Shown here: positions 29,241 to 36,864 of the stretch, piece after piece
How the letters are laid out: each line of letters begins with the position of its first letter
Position numbering within the stretch: the first letter of the stretch is position 1
From: an uncultured Thermomicrobiales bacterium
GTDB lineage: Bacteria; Chloroflexota; Chloroflexia; Thermomicrobiales; UBA6265
Length of the DNA stretch: 55,154 bases
Direction: 5' to 3'
NCBI GenBank assembly: GCA_902806335.1
Contig: CADCWG010000289.1
Coordinates: 1 to 55,154 of the forward strand
The notes under the pieces: model-generated
Database searches by the model: none
The model's input: the letters and a program-made list of their open reading frames with translations, nothing else
Told to the model about the DNA's origin: nothing
Position numbers and translations under genes: made by a program

Positions 29241-30317
29241 ATGGCGAGTTCGTTCGGTCGCATCTTCAAGCTCACGACCTGGGGCGAGTCCCATGGGCCG
29301 GCGCTCGGCGTGGTCATCGAGGGGTGCCCCGCCGGGATCAGGCTGGACGTGAGCGACATCCAGCGCGAGCTCGACCGGCGCCGGGTCGGCCAGAGCGCCG
29401 TGACCTCCCCGCGGAACGAGGGGGACCGGGCCGAGATGCTCTCCGGGGTCTTCGAAGGGGTGACCACCGGCGCCCCGATCTCGCTGATCACCTACAACCG
29501 GGACGTCGACTCCTCCAAGTACGAGCCGCTGCGGGACGTCTTCCGCCCCGGCCACGCCGACTACACCTACTGGGCCAAGTACGGCCACCGCGACCACCGG
29601 GGCGGGGGCCGCTCGTCGGCGCGCGAGACCTGGGGCCGGGTCGCGGCGGGGGCGATCGCCCGCAAGGTCCTGGCCTCGGTCGGCTGCGAGGTCTACGGGT
29701 TCGCCCGGGAGATCGGCGGCATCGCGATGGAGACCTTCGACCGCGGCGAGATCGAGCGCAACCTCGTCCGGTGCCCGGACCCGGTGGCCGCGGAGCGGAT
29801 GGTGGCCGCGATCGGCGAGGCCAAGGCGGGCAACGACAGCCTGGGCGGCATCGTCGAGGTCCGCGGGACCGGCGTGCCGGTCGGCCTGGGCGAGCCGACG
29901 TTCGACAAGCTCGACGCCTTGATCGGGCAGGCGATGCTCAGCATCCCGGCCGTCAAGGGCGTGGAGCTCGGCGAGGGGTTCGCCGTCGTCCGTTCTCGCG
30001 GCTCGGAGGCCAACGACAGCTTCTACGTCGACGGCGGCCGGGTGCGAACGCGGACGAACAACGCCGGCGGCACCCTGGGAGGCATCTCCTCGGGCGAGGA
30101 CGTCGTGGTCCGGGTCGCCGTGAAGCCGACATCGTCGGTGGCGCAGGACCAGCAGACCGTCGATACCCGGCTGGAGCCGCGGACCATCCTCGTCGAGGGA
30201 CGGCATGACCCGTCGGTCGTGCCCCGTGCCGTGCCGGTCGCCGAGGCGATGCTGGCGCTGGTGCTTGCCGACCTGCTCCTCCTCAACCGCGCCGCGCGGA
30301 TCGGCTGGGAGGGCTAA
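29241..30317 (+). CDS. aroC: Chorismate synthase
   Basis: 358 aa. Last step of the shikimate pathway, converting EPSP to chorismate with reduced FMN. All signatures are visible: FKLTTWGESHGPALGVVIEGCPAG at the start, DYTYWAKYGHRDHRGGGRSSARET in the first third (His and Arg of the active site), and GTLGGISSGEDVVVRVA toward the C-terminus. Length is normal. No other aromatic pathway gene is adjacent. Confidence 0.97.
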   Translation: MASSFGRIFKLTTWGESHGPALGVVIEGCPAGIRLDVSDIQRELDRRRVGQSAVTSPRNEGDRAEMLSGVFEGVTTGAPISLITYNRDVDSSKYEPLRDVFRPGHADYTYWAKYGHRDHRGGGRSSARETWGRVAAGAIARKVLASVGCEVYGFAREIGGIAMETFDRGEIERNLVRCPDPVAAERMVAAIGEAKAGNDSLGGIVEVRGTGVPVGLGEPTFDKLDALIGQAMLSIPAVKGVELGEGFAVVRSRGSEANDSFYVDGGRVRTRTNNAGGTLGGISSGEDVVVRVAVKPTSSVAQDQQTVDTRLEPRTILVEGRHDPSVVPRAVPVAEAMLALVLADLLLLNRAARIGWEG

Positions 30318-30412
30318 CGGCGCCGAGCTGCGCAGGAGGGCCGCCCGGCCCTGGCGGTGGGGTGGCCGCTCTGTTGGCTATCGGCGTGGTCGCAGGCGTC
30401 TGGGCGGGTCGG

Positions 30413-31972
30413 CTAGTCGGCGGCGATCGCCGCCTCGTCGCGCGCGAAGTCCGCGGCGAGCAGCAGGTCGAGGTCCAGCTCCGGGTAGACCGGGAACCGC
30501 TCGGCGAGGGCGGCGACGCGCGCCCGGGCGTCGTCCGCCGCGGCCGGGTCGAGGTCGAACTTGGCGCGGCTGGGCTTGCCCTGCCGTTCGCCCTTGCGCA
30601 CGACCGTCGGCGTCGTCCCCGCCAGCACCCGCTTGAGGACCTTGGCGATCTCCCGCATCTCGGCCGGGCCCATCCCGAGCGTGGTCACCGCGGGCGTGCC
30701 CAGGCGCAGCCCGCTGGTGTACCAGGGGCCGTTCGCGTCGAACGGCAGCGAGTTGCGGTTGAGGGTGATCTGGCAGGCGCGCAGCGCGGCCTCCGCCTGG
30801 CGCCCGGTGAGGCCGAACGTCTCGGCGACGTCGACCAGGAGCAGGTGGTTGTCCGTGCCGCCGGTGAGGACAGCCATCCCCTCGGCCAGGCAGCCATCGG
30901 CCAGGGCGCGGGCGTTCTCGACGATGGCATGGGCGTAGGCCACGAACTCGGGGCGGGACGCCTCGCGGAACGCGACGGCCTTCGCCGCCATCGCGTGCGG
31001 CAGCGGCCCGCCGAGGATCGCCGGGCAGCCCTTGTCGACCCACTCGGCGAACTCGGCGGTCGAGAGCACGAGCCCGCCGCGTGGTCCACGCAGCGTCTTG
31101 TGCGTCGTCGAGGTCACGACGTGGGCGTGGGCGACCGGGTCAGAGTCGCCGGTGAACACCTTCCCGGCGACGAGACCGGCGAAGTGGGCCATGTCGACCA
31201 TCAGGACCGCGCCGACCTCGTCGGCCATCGAGCGCAGCGCGGCGAAGTCGAGCCGCCGTGGGTAGGCGCTGTAGCCGGCGAGGAGGATGAGCGGGCGCAC
31301 GGCCCGAACCTGCTCGCGCAGCGCGTCAAGGTCGATCAGCTGGGTCTCGCGGTCGACCCGGTAAGAGTGGACCTCGAAGAGCTGGCTGGAGATGTTGTGG
31401 CGATAGCCGTGCGTCAGGTGGCCGCCCGAGTAGTAGTCGAGGGCGAGGAGACGCTGGCCGTGGGTCGCCTCGCGCACCTTCGCCCACTGCTCGGCGGACG
31501 CCTTCGACGGGTCGGTGAGTCCAAGGTCGGCGAGGATCGGCGCCTGGACGCGGGCCGAGAGGATCGCCAGGAAGGCGACCAGGTTGGCGTCCGCGCCCGA
31601 GTGCGGTTGGACGTAGGCGTGCTCGGCACCGAAGAGGTCGCGCGCCAGCCCGGCCGCCTCCGCCTCGATCGCGTCGACGTTGTCGCACCCGGCGTAGAAG
31701 CGGTGGCCGGGGTAGCCCTCCGCGTACTTGTCGGTGAAGAGGTTGCCGTGGGCGAGCTGAGTGGCCAGCGAGCTGAAGTTCTCGCTGGCGATCAGCTTCA
31801 GGTTGCGACGCTGGTCGCGGAGTTCCCGCACGATCGCCCCGGCCACGCTCGGCGAGGTGGCGGCAACCTGATCGAGCGAGGCGTAGTAGGCCGCCGCGCC
31901 GGCGTGGATCGGCTCCCCATGCAGCGACGCGAGATACCGGGTAAGTAGGGTCGCCGAACCGTCGCTGTTCAT
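30413..31972 (-). CDS. glyA: Serine hydroxymethyltransferase, long form
   Basis: 519 aa, about 100 longer than common bacterial SHMT; ATG 31972 follows GGGAGG by 6 nt. PLP enzyme that converts serine and tetrahydrofolate to glycine and methylene-tetrahydrofolate. The conserved core is intact: LKLIASENFSS, DKYAEGYPGHRFYAGCDNVD, and the PLP lysine in TTHKTLRGPRGG (about residue 291). Extra material is a 45-residue N-terminal extension and an insertion after the HAYVQPHSGADAN motif. Convergent with aroC; no riboswitch is apparent upstream. Confidence 0.93.
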   Translation of the reverse strand: MNSDGSATLLTRYLASLHGEPIHAGAAAYYASLDQVAATSPSVAGAIVRELRDQRRNLKLIASENFSSLATQLAHGNLFTDKYAEGYPGHRFYAGCDNVDAIEAEAAGLARDLFGAEHAYVQPHSGADANLVAFLAILSARVQAPILADLGLTDPSKASAEQWAKVREATHGQRLLALDYYSGGHLTHGYRHNISSQLFEVHSYRVDRETQLIDLDALREQVRAVRPLILLAGYSAYPRRLDFAALRSMADEVGAVLMVDMAHFAGLVAGKVFTGDSDPVAHAHVVTSTTHKTLRGPRGGLVLSTAEFAEWVDKGCPAILGGPLPHAMAAKAVAFREASRPEFVAYAHAIVENARALADGCLAEGMAVLTGGTDNHLLLVDVAETFGLTGRQAEAALRACQITLNRNSLPFDANGPWYTSGLRLGTPAVTTLGMGPAEMREIAKVLKRVLAGTTPTVVRKGERQGKPSRAKFDLDPAAADDARARVAALAERFPVYPELDLDLLLAADFARDEAAIAAD

Positions 31973-32107
31973 CGTGAGCCTCCCCCAGGTGGGTCGGATG
32001 CCGTGCTGGGCCTGCGGGGTCTGTACGGCCAGCCTACCACGGCCGCACCGACCCGGGCCGTCGGCGAGCGGTAGTGCGGCGACGATCGTCTCCGGCGCGC
32101 CAGGCGG

Positions 32108-32926
32108 TCACCGGGACGGCGTCACCTCGGCGGTGACGATCAGCCGATCCGAGGCGTCGCCAAAAGGCTCCAGCTCGTAGCCGCCGTAGACCTGCCACTC
32201 GGTGAAGCCGGCCATCTCGAGCAGCAGCTCGAGCTCCGCCCGGTGCAGGTAGCGCATGGGGTAGCTCGTGGCCGTCCGGTGGACGCGACCGCCGTCGTCG
32301 AGCCGGTCGTACCAGAGGTCGGTCAGGATCGTCTGCTCCCCGGGAAGGACGCGACGGGCGGCAAACTTGTCGACCCGGCGGCCGTCCGCGTCCCGCCACG
32401 TGCCATCGTGGCTGAACGCCTGGTCGAGGGCGGCCAGGGCCGTCGGCGTCGGATGGAGGACGTCCAGGACGAGCTGCCCACGGGGGTCGAGGGCCCGCCG
32501 GGCGGCCGCCAGGGCCCGCCGCTGGGCGTCCTGCGTGGGCAGGTGCATCAGGCCGTTCAGGGCCACGATGACGATCCCGAATGGGCCTCCCGGTGCGGCG
32601 TCGGCCGCTTCCATGCCGCCCTGGAACAGGGTGACCCGGTCCGCGACGTCCGCCTCGGTCGCCACCGCCCTGGCCCGGGACAGCATCGCAGGCGAGGCGT
32701 CGAGCCCGGTCACCCGGTGGCCCGACTCCGCGAGCGGCACGAGCAGCCGCCCGCTGCCGCAGCCGAGCTCGAGCACGGGGTCCCCGGTGACGAGGGCGAA
32801 GTTCAGGTAGAGGTCGACGTCCTCGTCGTAGTTGCCGTGTTCCAGGTCGTAGAGGGCGGCGATGTCCGCATAGGGGTCGTCGGGGAGCGCGGGGGTCGGC
32901 ATCGGCATCGGGATGGGTGGTTGCAT
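32108..32926 (-). CDS. SAM-dependent class I methyltransferase
   Basis: 272 aa. Rossmann-type methyltransferase with motif I VLELGCGSGRLLVPLA (about 51-66), motif II VTGLDASPAML, and an acidic/hydrophobic motif IV GIVIVALNGLMHL. The C-terminal half is beta-rich, as in the methyltransferases acting on small molecules. The start, MQPPIPMPMPTP, is a low-complexity Pro/Met stretch. -10 box TACAAT sits six bases before the ATG, so the message is probably leaderless. Substrate unknown. Confidence 0.85.
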   Translation of the reverse strand: MQPPIPMPMPTPALPDDPYADIAALYDLEHGNYDEDVDLYLNFALVTGDPVLELGCGSGRLLVPLAESGHRVTGLDASPAMLSRARAVATEADVADRVTLFQGGMEAADAAPGGPFGIVIVALNGLMHLPTQDAQRRALAAARRALDPRGQLVLDVLHPTPTALAALDQAFSHDGTWRDADGRRVDKFAARRVLPGEQTILTDLWYDRLDDGGRVHRTATSYPMRYLHRAELELLLEMAGFTEWQVYGGYELEPFGDASDRLIVTAEVTPSR

Positions 32927-32932
32927 GGGCGA

Positions 32933-32938
32933 ATTGTA
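32933..32938 (-). promoter_or_regulatory. -10 box of the methyltransferase gene
   Basis: TACAAT on the minus strand, separated from ATG 32926 by six bases. No recognisable -35. Confidence 0.5.
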
Positions 32939-32956
32939 GACGCCCGTGCGCTCCGC

Positions 32957-33774
32957 TCAGGACCGGGCGGGGTCAGCGGTCGCGGCCGGCAGGGGGACCC
33001 ACCACGCCTCTGTGCCGGCGAGCTGAAACCCAGCCCTGAGCTGGTTGCGCTGGCTGCTGCCGCCCGGCGGGCACTGGCTGACCAGCAGGTCACACCCCAT
33101 AAGCGCCGCGTAGGCGATCCGACGGTGCAGCAGCGCTGTCTGGCAGCCCCGGTTGCGGAGCGCTGGGACTGTCAGCCCGTTCGTCACCGACGCCGCGCCG
33201 TCGGCTACGTGCAGCACCCCTCACGCGGCCGGTTGACCGTCGACCTCCGCGAGGTAGCAGCGGTAGGCGGGGCGTCCGAGCAACACCGTGATCTCGCGGG
33301 CCCCGCCCCAGACCTGCTCGTAGGTCCAGCCGAAGGCATCGGCGTCGGAGGGGCCGACCTCGCGGACCGTTACCCCGGCAGGCGGGGGCGGCTCGTCGGT
33401 GGTCGGTCTCCCAAAGAGCATGTGGTGGAGTGACCGTGGTGGAGACCATGCCGGGCGAGAGCCGACGTGACGTTGGGCTGTTGCCAGAAGCCGGTCACGG
33501 TGTAGGGGTTGAGGTCGAATGTCGGCGCGGCACCATGCGCGTCATAGAACGCGAGGATCTCGGGGATGCGCTCGATGTCCGCTTGGGTCAGCTCGAAGAC
33601 CCGGTTGAGTATCTCGGCCGGGACCGCCCAGCAGGCGAGTGCCGTCGTCGCGCCGATCTCCGCGATACGGATCCGGAATGGGTCGCCCGGCTCGTCGGCC
33701 AGGGCCAGGAGCCAGTCCTGGATGCAGCGTCGCTCGGCCGCCACGAGACGTGTCGCAAGCTCCGTAGTGGCCAT
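32957..33774 (-). pseudogene. GNAT-family gene broken by a frameshift and a stop
   Basis: Reading leftward from ATG 33774, the first piece (MATTELATRLVAAERRCI...NVTSALARHGLHHGHST) leaves its frame near 33420. There the fold resumes one frame over as MLFGRPTTDEPPPPAGVTVREVG. An extra AC, or a missing base, in the CCACCAC tract at about 33420-33425 explains the shift. The second piece then meets an in-frame TGA at 33221-33223 (DGQPAA-stop-GVLHVADG), after which the GNAT fold continues in the same frame (ALRNRGCQTALLHRRIAYA) to 32957. The joined product would be about 270 aa. Two separate lesions make a sequencing error less likely than true decay. Confidence 0.8.
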
Positions 33775-34060
33775 CAGTGGTGCAACGTCGTCGCGGCTGG
33801 TAGCCGACACGGTGGGGCTCCTCGGGGTACGCCGTCGAACGACGGCCGATGCGGGATCAGGTGCCCGGGGGCGAGGAGCGGCCCACCGCGCTCGGCGTGT
33901 CGTTGTGTGCCGGTGATTCGCAGGGCGATCCGTGGTCCGGCGCAGTCGTGGCGACAAGAGCGAGTATCGAGGTCCCTGGGGAGTCTTAGCGCTCTCGGGC
34001 GGAACCCCCATCTCCCGGCGGCGCCGGCGTCGCGAACGGGGGGCACCGGCCGACCGATGC

Positions 34061-34066
34061 TATCAT
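34061..34066 (+). promoter_or_regulatory. -10 box of smpB
   Basis: TATCAT, six bases before the smpB ATG at 34073. No clear -35 hexamer in the preceding G-rich stretch. Confidence 0.5.
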
Positions 34067-34072
34067 CGGCCC

Positions 34073-34582
34073 ATGGCAAGGATGGCGACGCAGCGCGCCC
34101 AGGCGGCGACCCAGACAAAGCGCCGTGGCGGTGAGGACCGGGTCATCGCCTCGAACCGGCGTGCGACCCACGACTACTTCATCGAGGAGTCGCTCGAGAC
34201 CGGACTCGTGCTCACGGGGTCAGAGATCAAGTCGATCCGCTCCGGGAAGGCCACCATCGGCGAGGCCTACGTCCGGGTCGAGCACGGAGAGCTGTGGCTG
34301 GTAGGCGCCAACATCGCGCCGTTTGCCCAGGGCGGCTACGCCAACCACGAGCCTGACCGGCCGCGGAAGTTGCTTGCCCACCGCCGCCAGATCGCCGACC
34401 TGTCCGAGGAGATCGAGCGCAAGGGGATGACGGTCGTCCCGCTTCGGCTCAAGCTCAAAGACGGGCGCGCGAAGCTCGACGTCGGCGTCGCCCGAGGCAA
34501 GAAGCTCTACGACAAGCGAGACGCGTCGGCGGAGCGGGAAGCGGCGCGGGACATCCAGCGCGCCCTGCGCGACCGGTCGTAG
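34073..34582 (+). CDS. smpB: SsrA-binding protein SmpB
   Basis: 169 aa from ATG 34073; the frame is open to 33932, but the extension precedes the -10 box. SmpB binds tmRNA and places it in the A site of stalled ribosomes. Hallmarks: NRRATHDYFIEESLETGLVLTGSEIKSIR, VGANIAPFAQGGYANHEPDRPRKLLAHR, and the basic tail KLYDKRDASAEREAARDIQRA. The N-terminal 20 residues are an unusual basic, Gln/Ala-rich extension. Its RNA partner gene lies 380 bp downstream. Confidence 0.96.
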   Translation: MARMATQRAQAATQTKRRGGEDRVIASNRRATHDYFIEESLETGLVLTGSEIKSIRSGKATIGEAYVRVEHGELWLVGANIAPFAQGGYANHEPDRPRKLLAHRRQIADLSEEIERKGMTVVPLRLKLKDGRAKLDVGVARGKKLYDKRDASAEREAARDIQRALRDRS

Positions 34583-34591
34583 GGGCGGCGG

Positions 34592-34888
34592 GTGATTCTC
34601 CACGTCGTCCTGCTCCGTCCCCGTCCCGGGATCGCCTCTGCGGCGATTGACGACCTGAACGCCGCGGTGGCGGGTCTGCGCGACAAGATCGCCGGCATCA
34701 GGAGCGTCTCCTGGGGCGACAACGTCAGCCCCGAAGGGCTGGGCCGGGGCTATCGACACGGCTTCGTCGTCACCTTCGAGGACGCCGCGGCGCGCGACGC
34801 CTACCTGCCGCACCCCGACCACCTGGCCGTCGTGCCGCTGGTGCGGGCCGTCGCCGCGGACGTCCTCGTCTACGACCTGGAGGCGTAG
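34592..34888 (+). CDS. Dabb (stress-responsive alpha/beta barrel) protein
   Basis: 98 aa, GTG start 9 nt after the smpB stop with GGGGCGG upstream. Full-length Dabb domain: HVVLLRPRPG start, central GIRSVSWGDNVSPEG, and HGFVVTFEDAAARDAYLPHPDHLAVV. Dimeric alpha/beta barrel proteins of this type are common and mostly uncharacterised. Placed between smpB and the tmRNA gene, probably on the smpB transcript. Confidence 0.85.
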   Translation: MILHVVLLRPRPGIASAAIDDLNAAVAGLRDKIAGIRSVSWGDNVSPEGLGRGYRHGFVVTFEDAAARDAYLPHPDHLAVVPLVRAVAADVLVYDLEA

Positions 34889-34942
34889 TCGCCGGGACGT
34901 ACGTCGCTCGCGGAAGGGGCTGAGAAGACCGGACACCGGTGG

Positions 34943-34948
34943 TATACT
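34943..34948 (+). promoter_or_regulatory. -10 box of the tmRNA gene
   Basis: TATACT, about 15 bp before the mature tmRNA 5' end. No clear -35. Confidence 0.5.
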
Positions 34949-34963
34949 TGGGGCCGGCGTCGT

Positions 34964-35322
34964 GGGGATGTCCGGTTTCGACAGGGTTGTAGGTACGAAC
35001 GTTGCGCGCCGAGGTGCCCAGGCCTCGTAAAACCGGGCAAAACAAGTAACTGGCACTCAGCCTGTTGCTCTCGCTGCCTAAGTCACAGACCTCTAGGTAG
35101 CGCGTCCGTCCGTCCCTCCGCGTTCCGGGGGCGGGACCGGGCGTCACTTTAGGAACGCTGCGGTGGCCAAGTCCGTCGGAGCGCGGCCACCAAAGGCAGT
35201 CCGGCTCACCGTCGCGGAACCCTGTCGGTGGGGGTCCGGGGCGGCACACAAAACGCCGACTACGCGCGTAGGAGATGTCCGGCCGAAGATTCTGGACGGG
35301 GGTTCGATTCCCCCCATCTCCA
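34964..35322 (+). ncRNA. ssrA: tmRNA (one-piece)
   Basis: The 5' end GGGGATGTCCGGTTTCGACAGGG and the 3' end GGTTCGATTCC...CATCTCC are the tRNA-like half of tmRNA; GGGGATG (34964-34970) pairs with CATCTCC (35315-35321), with one G-T pair. The tag frame is 35037-35081: GCA AAA CAA GTA ACT ... GCT GCC TAA, predicting AKQVTGTQPVALAA, whose ALAA end is the usual protease signal. The resume codon is GCA; the upstream CGTAAAACCGG is the expected context. CCA is not encoded. It rescues stalled ribosomes together with SmpB, encoded upstream. Confidence 0.95.
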
Positions 35323-35334
35323 CCCCGGAGCCGC

Positions 35335-35366
35335 GACGAGGCCCGCCCCACCAGGCGGGCCTCGTC
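35335..35366 (+). terminator. tmRNA terminator hairpin
   Basis: A perfect 13-bp stem (GACGAGGCCCGCC / GGCGGGCCTCGTC) with a 6-base loop, ending 13 bp or so after the mature RNA and followed by GTTT. The T-run is short. Confidence 0.8.
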
Positions 35367-35709
35367 GTTTGCGTTCCCCCACCATGCTCGCTGCCCGCGG
35401 CACACTATCGCCCGCTCATCGGGATCTCGGTCGCGTTGCCGGCCCCGCAATCACTGAAGCCCACCTGGCGCCACAGCGGGAGCGGACGCCGAACGGCGCT
35501 GTGCGGCGCCGAGATCTGGTGCGGGCGTGCCACCACCCGGGTCCGGGGCGGCTCCTGGCACGGAGGGCGAAAGACGGACCCATCGCCGCTGGTCGGCTGA
35601 TCCCGATTGGCGCCGGTCCCAGGACGTTACCCGTGGCGCCGACGCTGCGGGGAGGTCGGCGGCGTGATCGGGCCGGTCGTCATCGGACGGTCCGACACCG
35701 CGGATGCCC
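35367..35709. other. 343-bp stretch without a recognisable gene
   Basis: Between the tmRNA terminator and the end of the ferredoxin-like gene. I see no coding, RNA or regulatory feature that I can support. Confidence 0.4.
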
Positions 35710-36075
35710 CTAGCCGGTCCAGCGCCGGGCCTTGCCCGTGTAACGCTGCCGGCCGACCGGGCGGACTGGGCGGGGCCGCACGAGGAGCCGCGCGACCGGC
35801 CTGCCGCCGACGAGGTGTTCCTCGACGATTGTGTCGATGTCGGATTCCTCGACCCACCCGTAGAACGTCGGGCCCGGGTAGACGTTGACGGAGGGGCCGT
35901 CCTCGCAGCGGGCCCGGCAGGAGGTGGCCAGCACTTCCACTCGGTCGCCCAGCCCCGCCCGCCGGATCGCGGCCTCGAAGGCGGGCACCAGGCTCCGCCC
36001 GCCGCGCGGCGTGCAGTGCGGGCCGTAGCAGACGTGGACCCTGTACCCGTTGTCCGCCCCGTCCAGCTCCGACAC
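35710..36075 (-). CDS. Thioredoxin-like [2Fe-2S] ferredoxin-type protein
   Basis: 121 aa. Four cysteines in the layout of thioredoxin-fold 2Fe-2S proteins: C16 and C21 in VCYGPHC, C53 and C57 in TSCRARC. The rest (VNVYPGPTFYGWVEESDIDTIVEEHL) matches the C-terminal half of the fold, similar to the NuoE C-terminal domain. The last 20 residues are a basic tail. Likely an electron carrier or cluster-binding protein; partner unknown. It starts 8 bp after the EVE gene stop, so they form an operon. Confidence 0.85.
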   Translation of the reverse strand: MSELDGADNGYRVHVCYGPHCTPRGGRSLVPAFEAAIRRAGLGDRVEVLATSCRARCEDGPSVNVYPGPTFYGWVEESDIDTIVEEHLVGGRPVARLLVRPRPVRPVGRQRYTGKARRWTG

Positions 36076-36083
36076 CGCTCCTC

Positions 36084-36602
36084 CTACGTCGCCGCGGCGC
36101 CCTCTGGCACCCCCGCCCGGGCGGCGATCGCCGACCGGATCAGTTCGAAGTCGTCGCCGCCGATCTCGTGGACGTTGCCCTGGAACGCCAGCGTCCAGTT
36201 CGCGGCCGGCCAGCGACGGGTGTAGACCATCTGCCGCGCGATCGCTTCGGCCGCGACGTAGGCGTCCTCACCCAGCACCAGGTCGGGCGCGATGGCGACC
36301 CGGAAGGGGTAGTCCTCGGCCGCCTTCTTCGGGTCGCCGCTCTCCCAGATCCGCTCGTGGTCCTCGAAGTAGGGCGACGTGACCGTGGCGATCGCGCCGA
36401 AGGCTTTGAGGCCCGTCAGGTAATAGACGATCCTGTCGCCAGGGCGCATCCGCTCCGCCTTCCGGCGGTGGCGGCTCTTGAGCCCCTGAACGGTGAACCC
36501 GCGCTCCGCAGTCCGGGCGAAGTTGCCGGGAGACCCGACGACGATCCAGTGTCGCGGGGCCTCGGGCGGGTCGCCGGCGGTCGGGTCCTGGGTACGGCTC
36601 AC
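36084..36602 (-). CDS. EVE-domain (PUA-like) protein
   Basis: 172 aa from GTG 36602, with GGGGAG 8 nt upstream; the longer frame from 36686 overlaps the promoter. The EVE/PUA-like fold is visible from HWIVVGSPGNFARTAERGFTVQG through AERMRPGDRIVYYLTGLKAFGAIATV to FRVAIAPDLVLGEDAYV. EVE domains recognise modified bases (5-methylcytosine and relatives) or RNA and often occur in defence loci; here no nuclease or methylase is adjacent, and it is co-transcribed with a 2Fe-2S protein. Confidence 0.85.
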   Translation of the reverse strand: MSRTQDPTAGDPPEAPRHWIVVGSPGNFARTAERGFTVQGLKSRHRRKAERMRPGDRIVYYLTGLKAFGAIATVTSPYFEDHERIWESGDPKKAAEDYPFRVAIAPDLVLGEDAYVAAEAIARQMVYTRRWPAANWTLAFQGNVHEIGGDDFELIRSAIAARAGVPEGAAAT

Positions 36603-36671
36603 AGGTACGTCTCCCCGGGTCTCGCCGGACGGGGCGGGTCCCCTCGCGGACGGGCGTGGGCGCGGCTGGGT

Positions 36672-36763
36672 GCAAGTATCGTCCATCGCCCGGACGCCGG
36701 TCAGTCCGACGGTAGTGCCCGTCCTGAGCGGTTGCCGCCACGATGGCGGGGCGGGATACTTGC
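36672..36763. promoter_or_regulatory. Divergent promoter pair with a mirrored GATACTTGC motif
   Basis: The 9-mer GCAAGTATC at 36672-36680 and its exact reverse complement GATACTTGC at 36755-36763 face away from each other. Each contains a -10 box (GATACT) for the gene on its side: the EVE operon leftward, glcD rightward. The rightward one has a good -35, TTGCCG at 36732-36737, with a 17-bp spacer. The leftward one has a weaker CTGACC at 36704-36699. Confidence 0.6.
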
Positions 36764-36864
36764 CTCCAAGGACACGAATCGGGAGCGCGACGCGGCGCCG
36801 GTCGTGGCGGCGAGGTCAGGTCCCGTTCACCCGTCCACCGGCCCGAGCCCGGCGGGGAGCACCG

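Noticed and set aside
31973..32107. Possible glycine or SAM riboswitch before glyA
   Set aside because: The 135-bp leader lacks the conserved cores of known riboswitches and shows no paired glycine aptamer.
33221..33223. TGA in the GNAT remnant as a recoded selenocysteine
   Set aside because: GNAT enzymes need no selenocysteine at that place, no SECIS-like hairpin is obvious, and a second lesion (frameshift) exists in the same gene.
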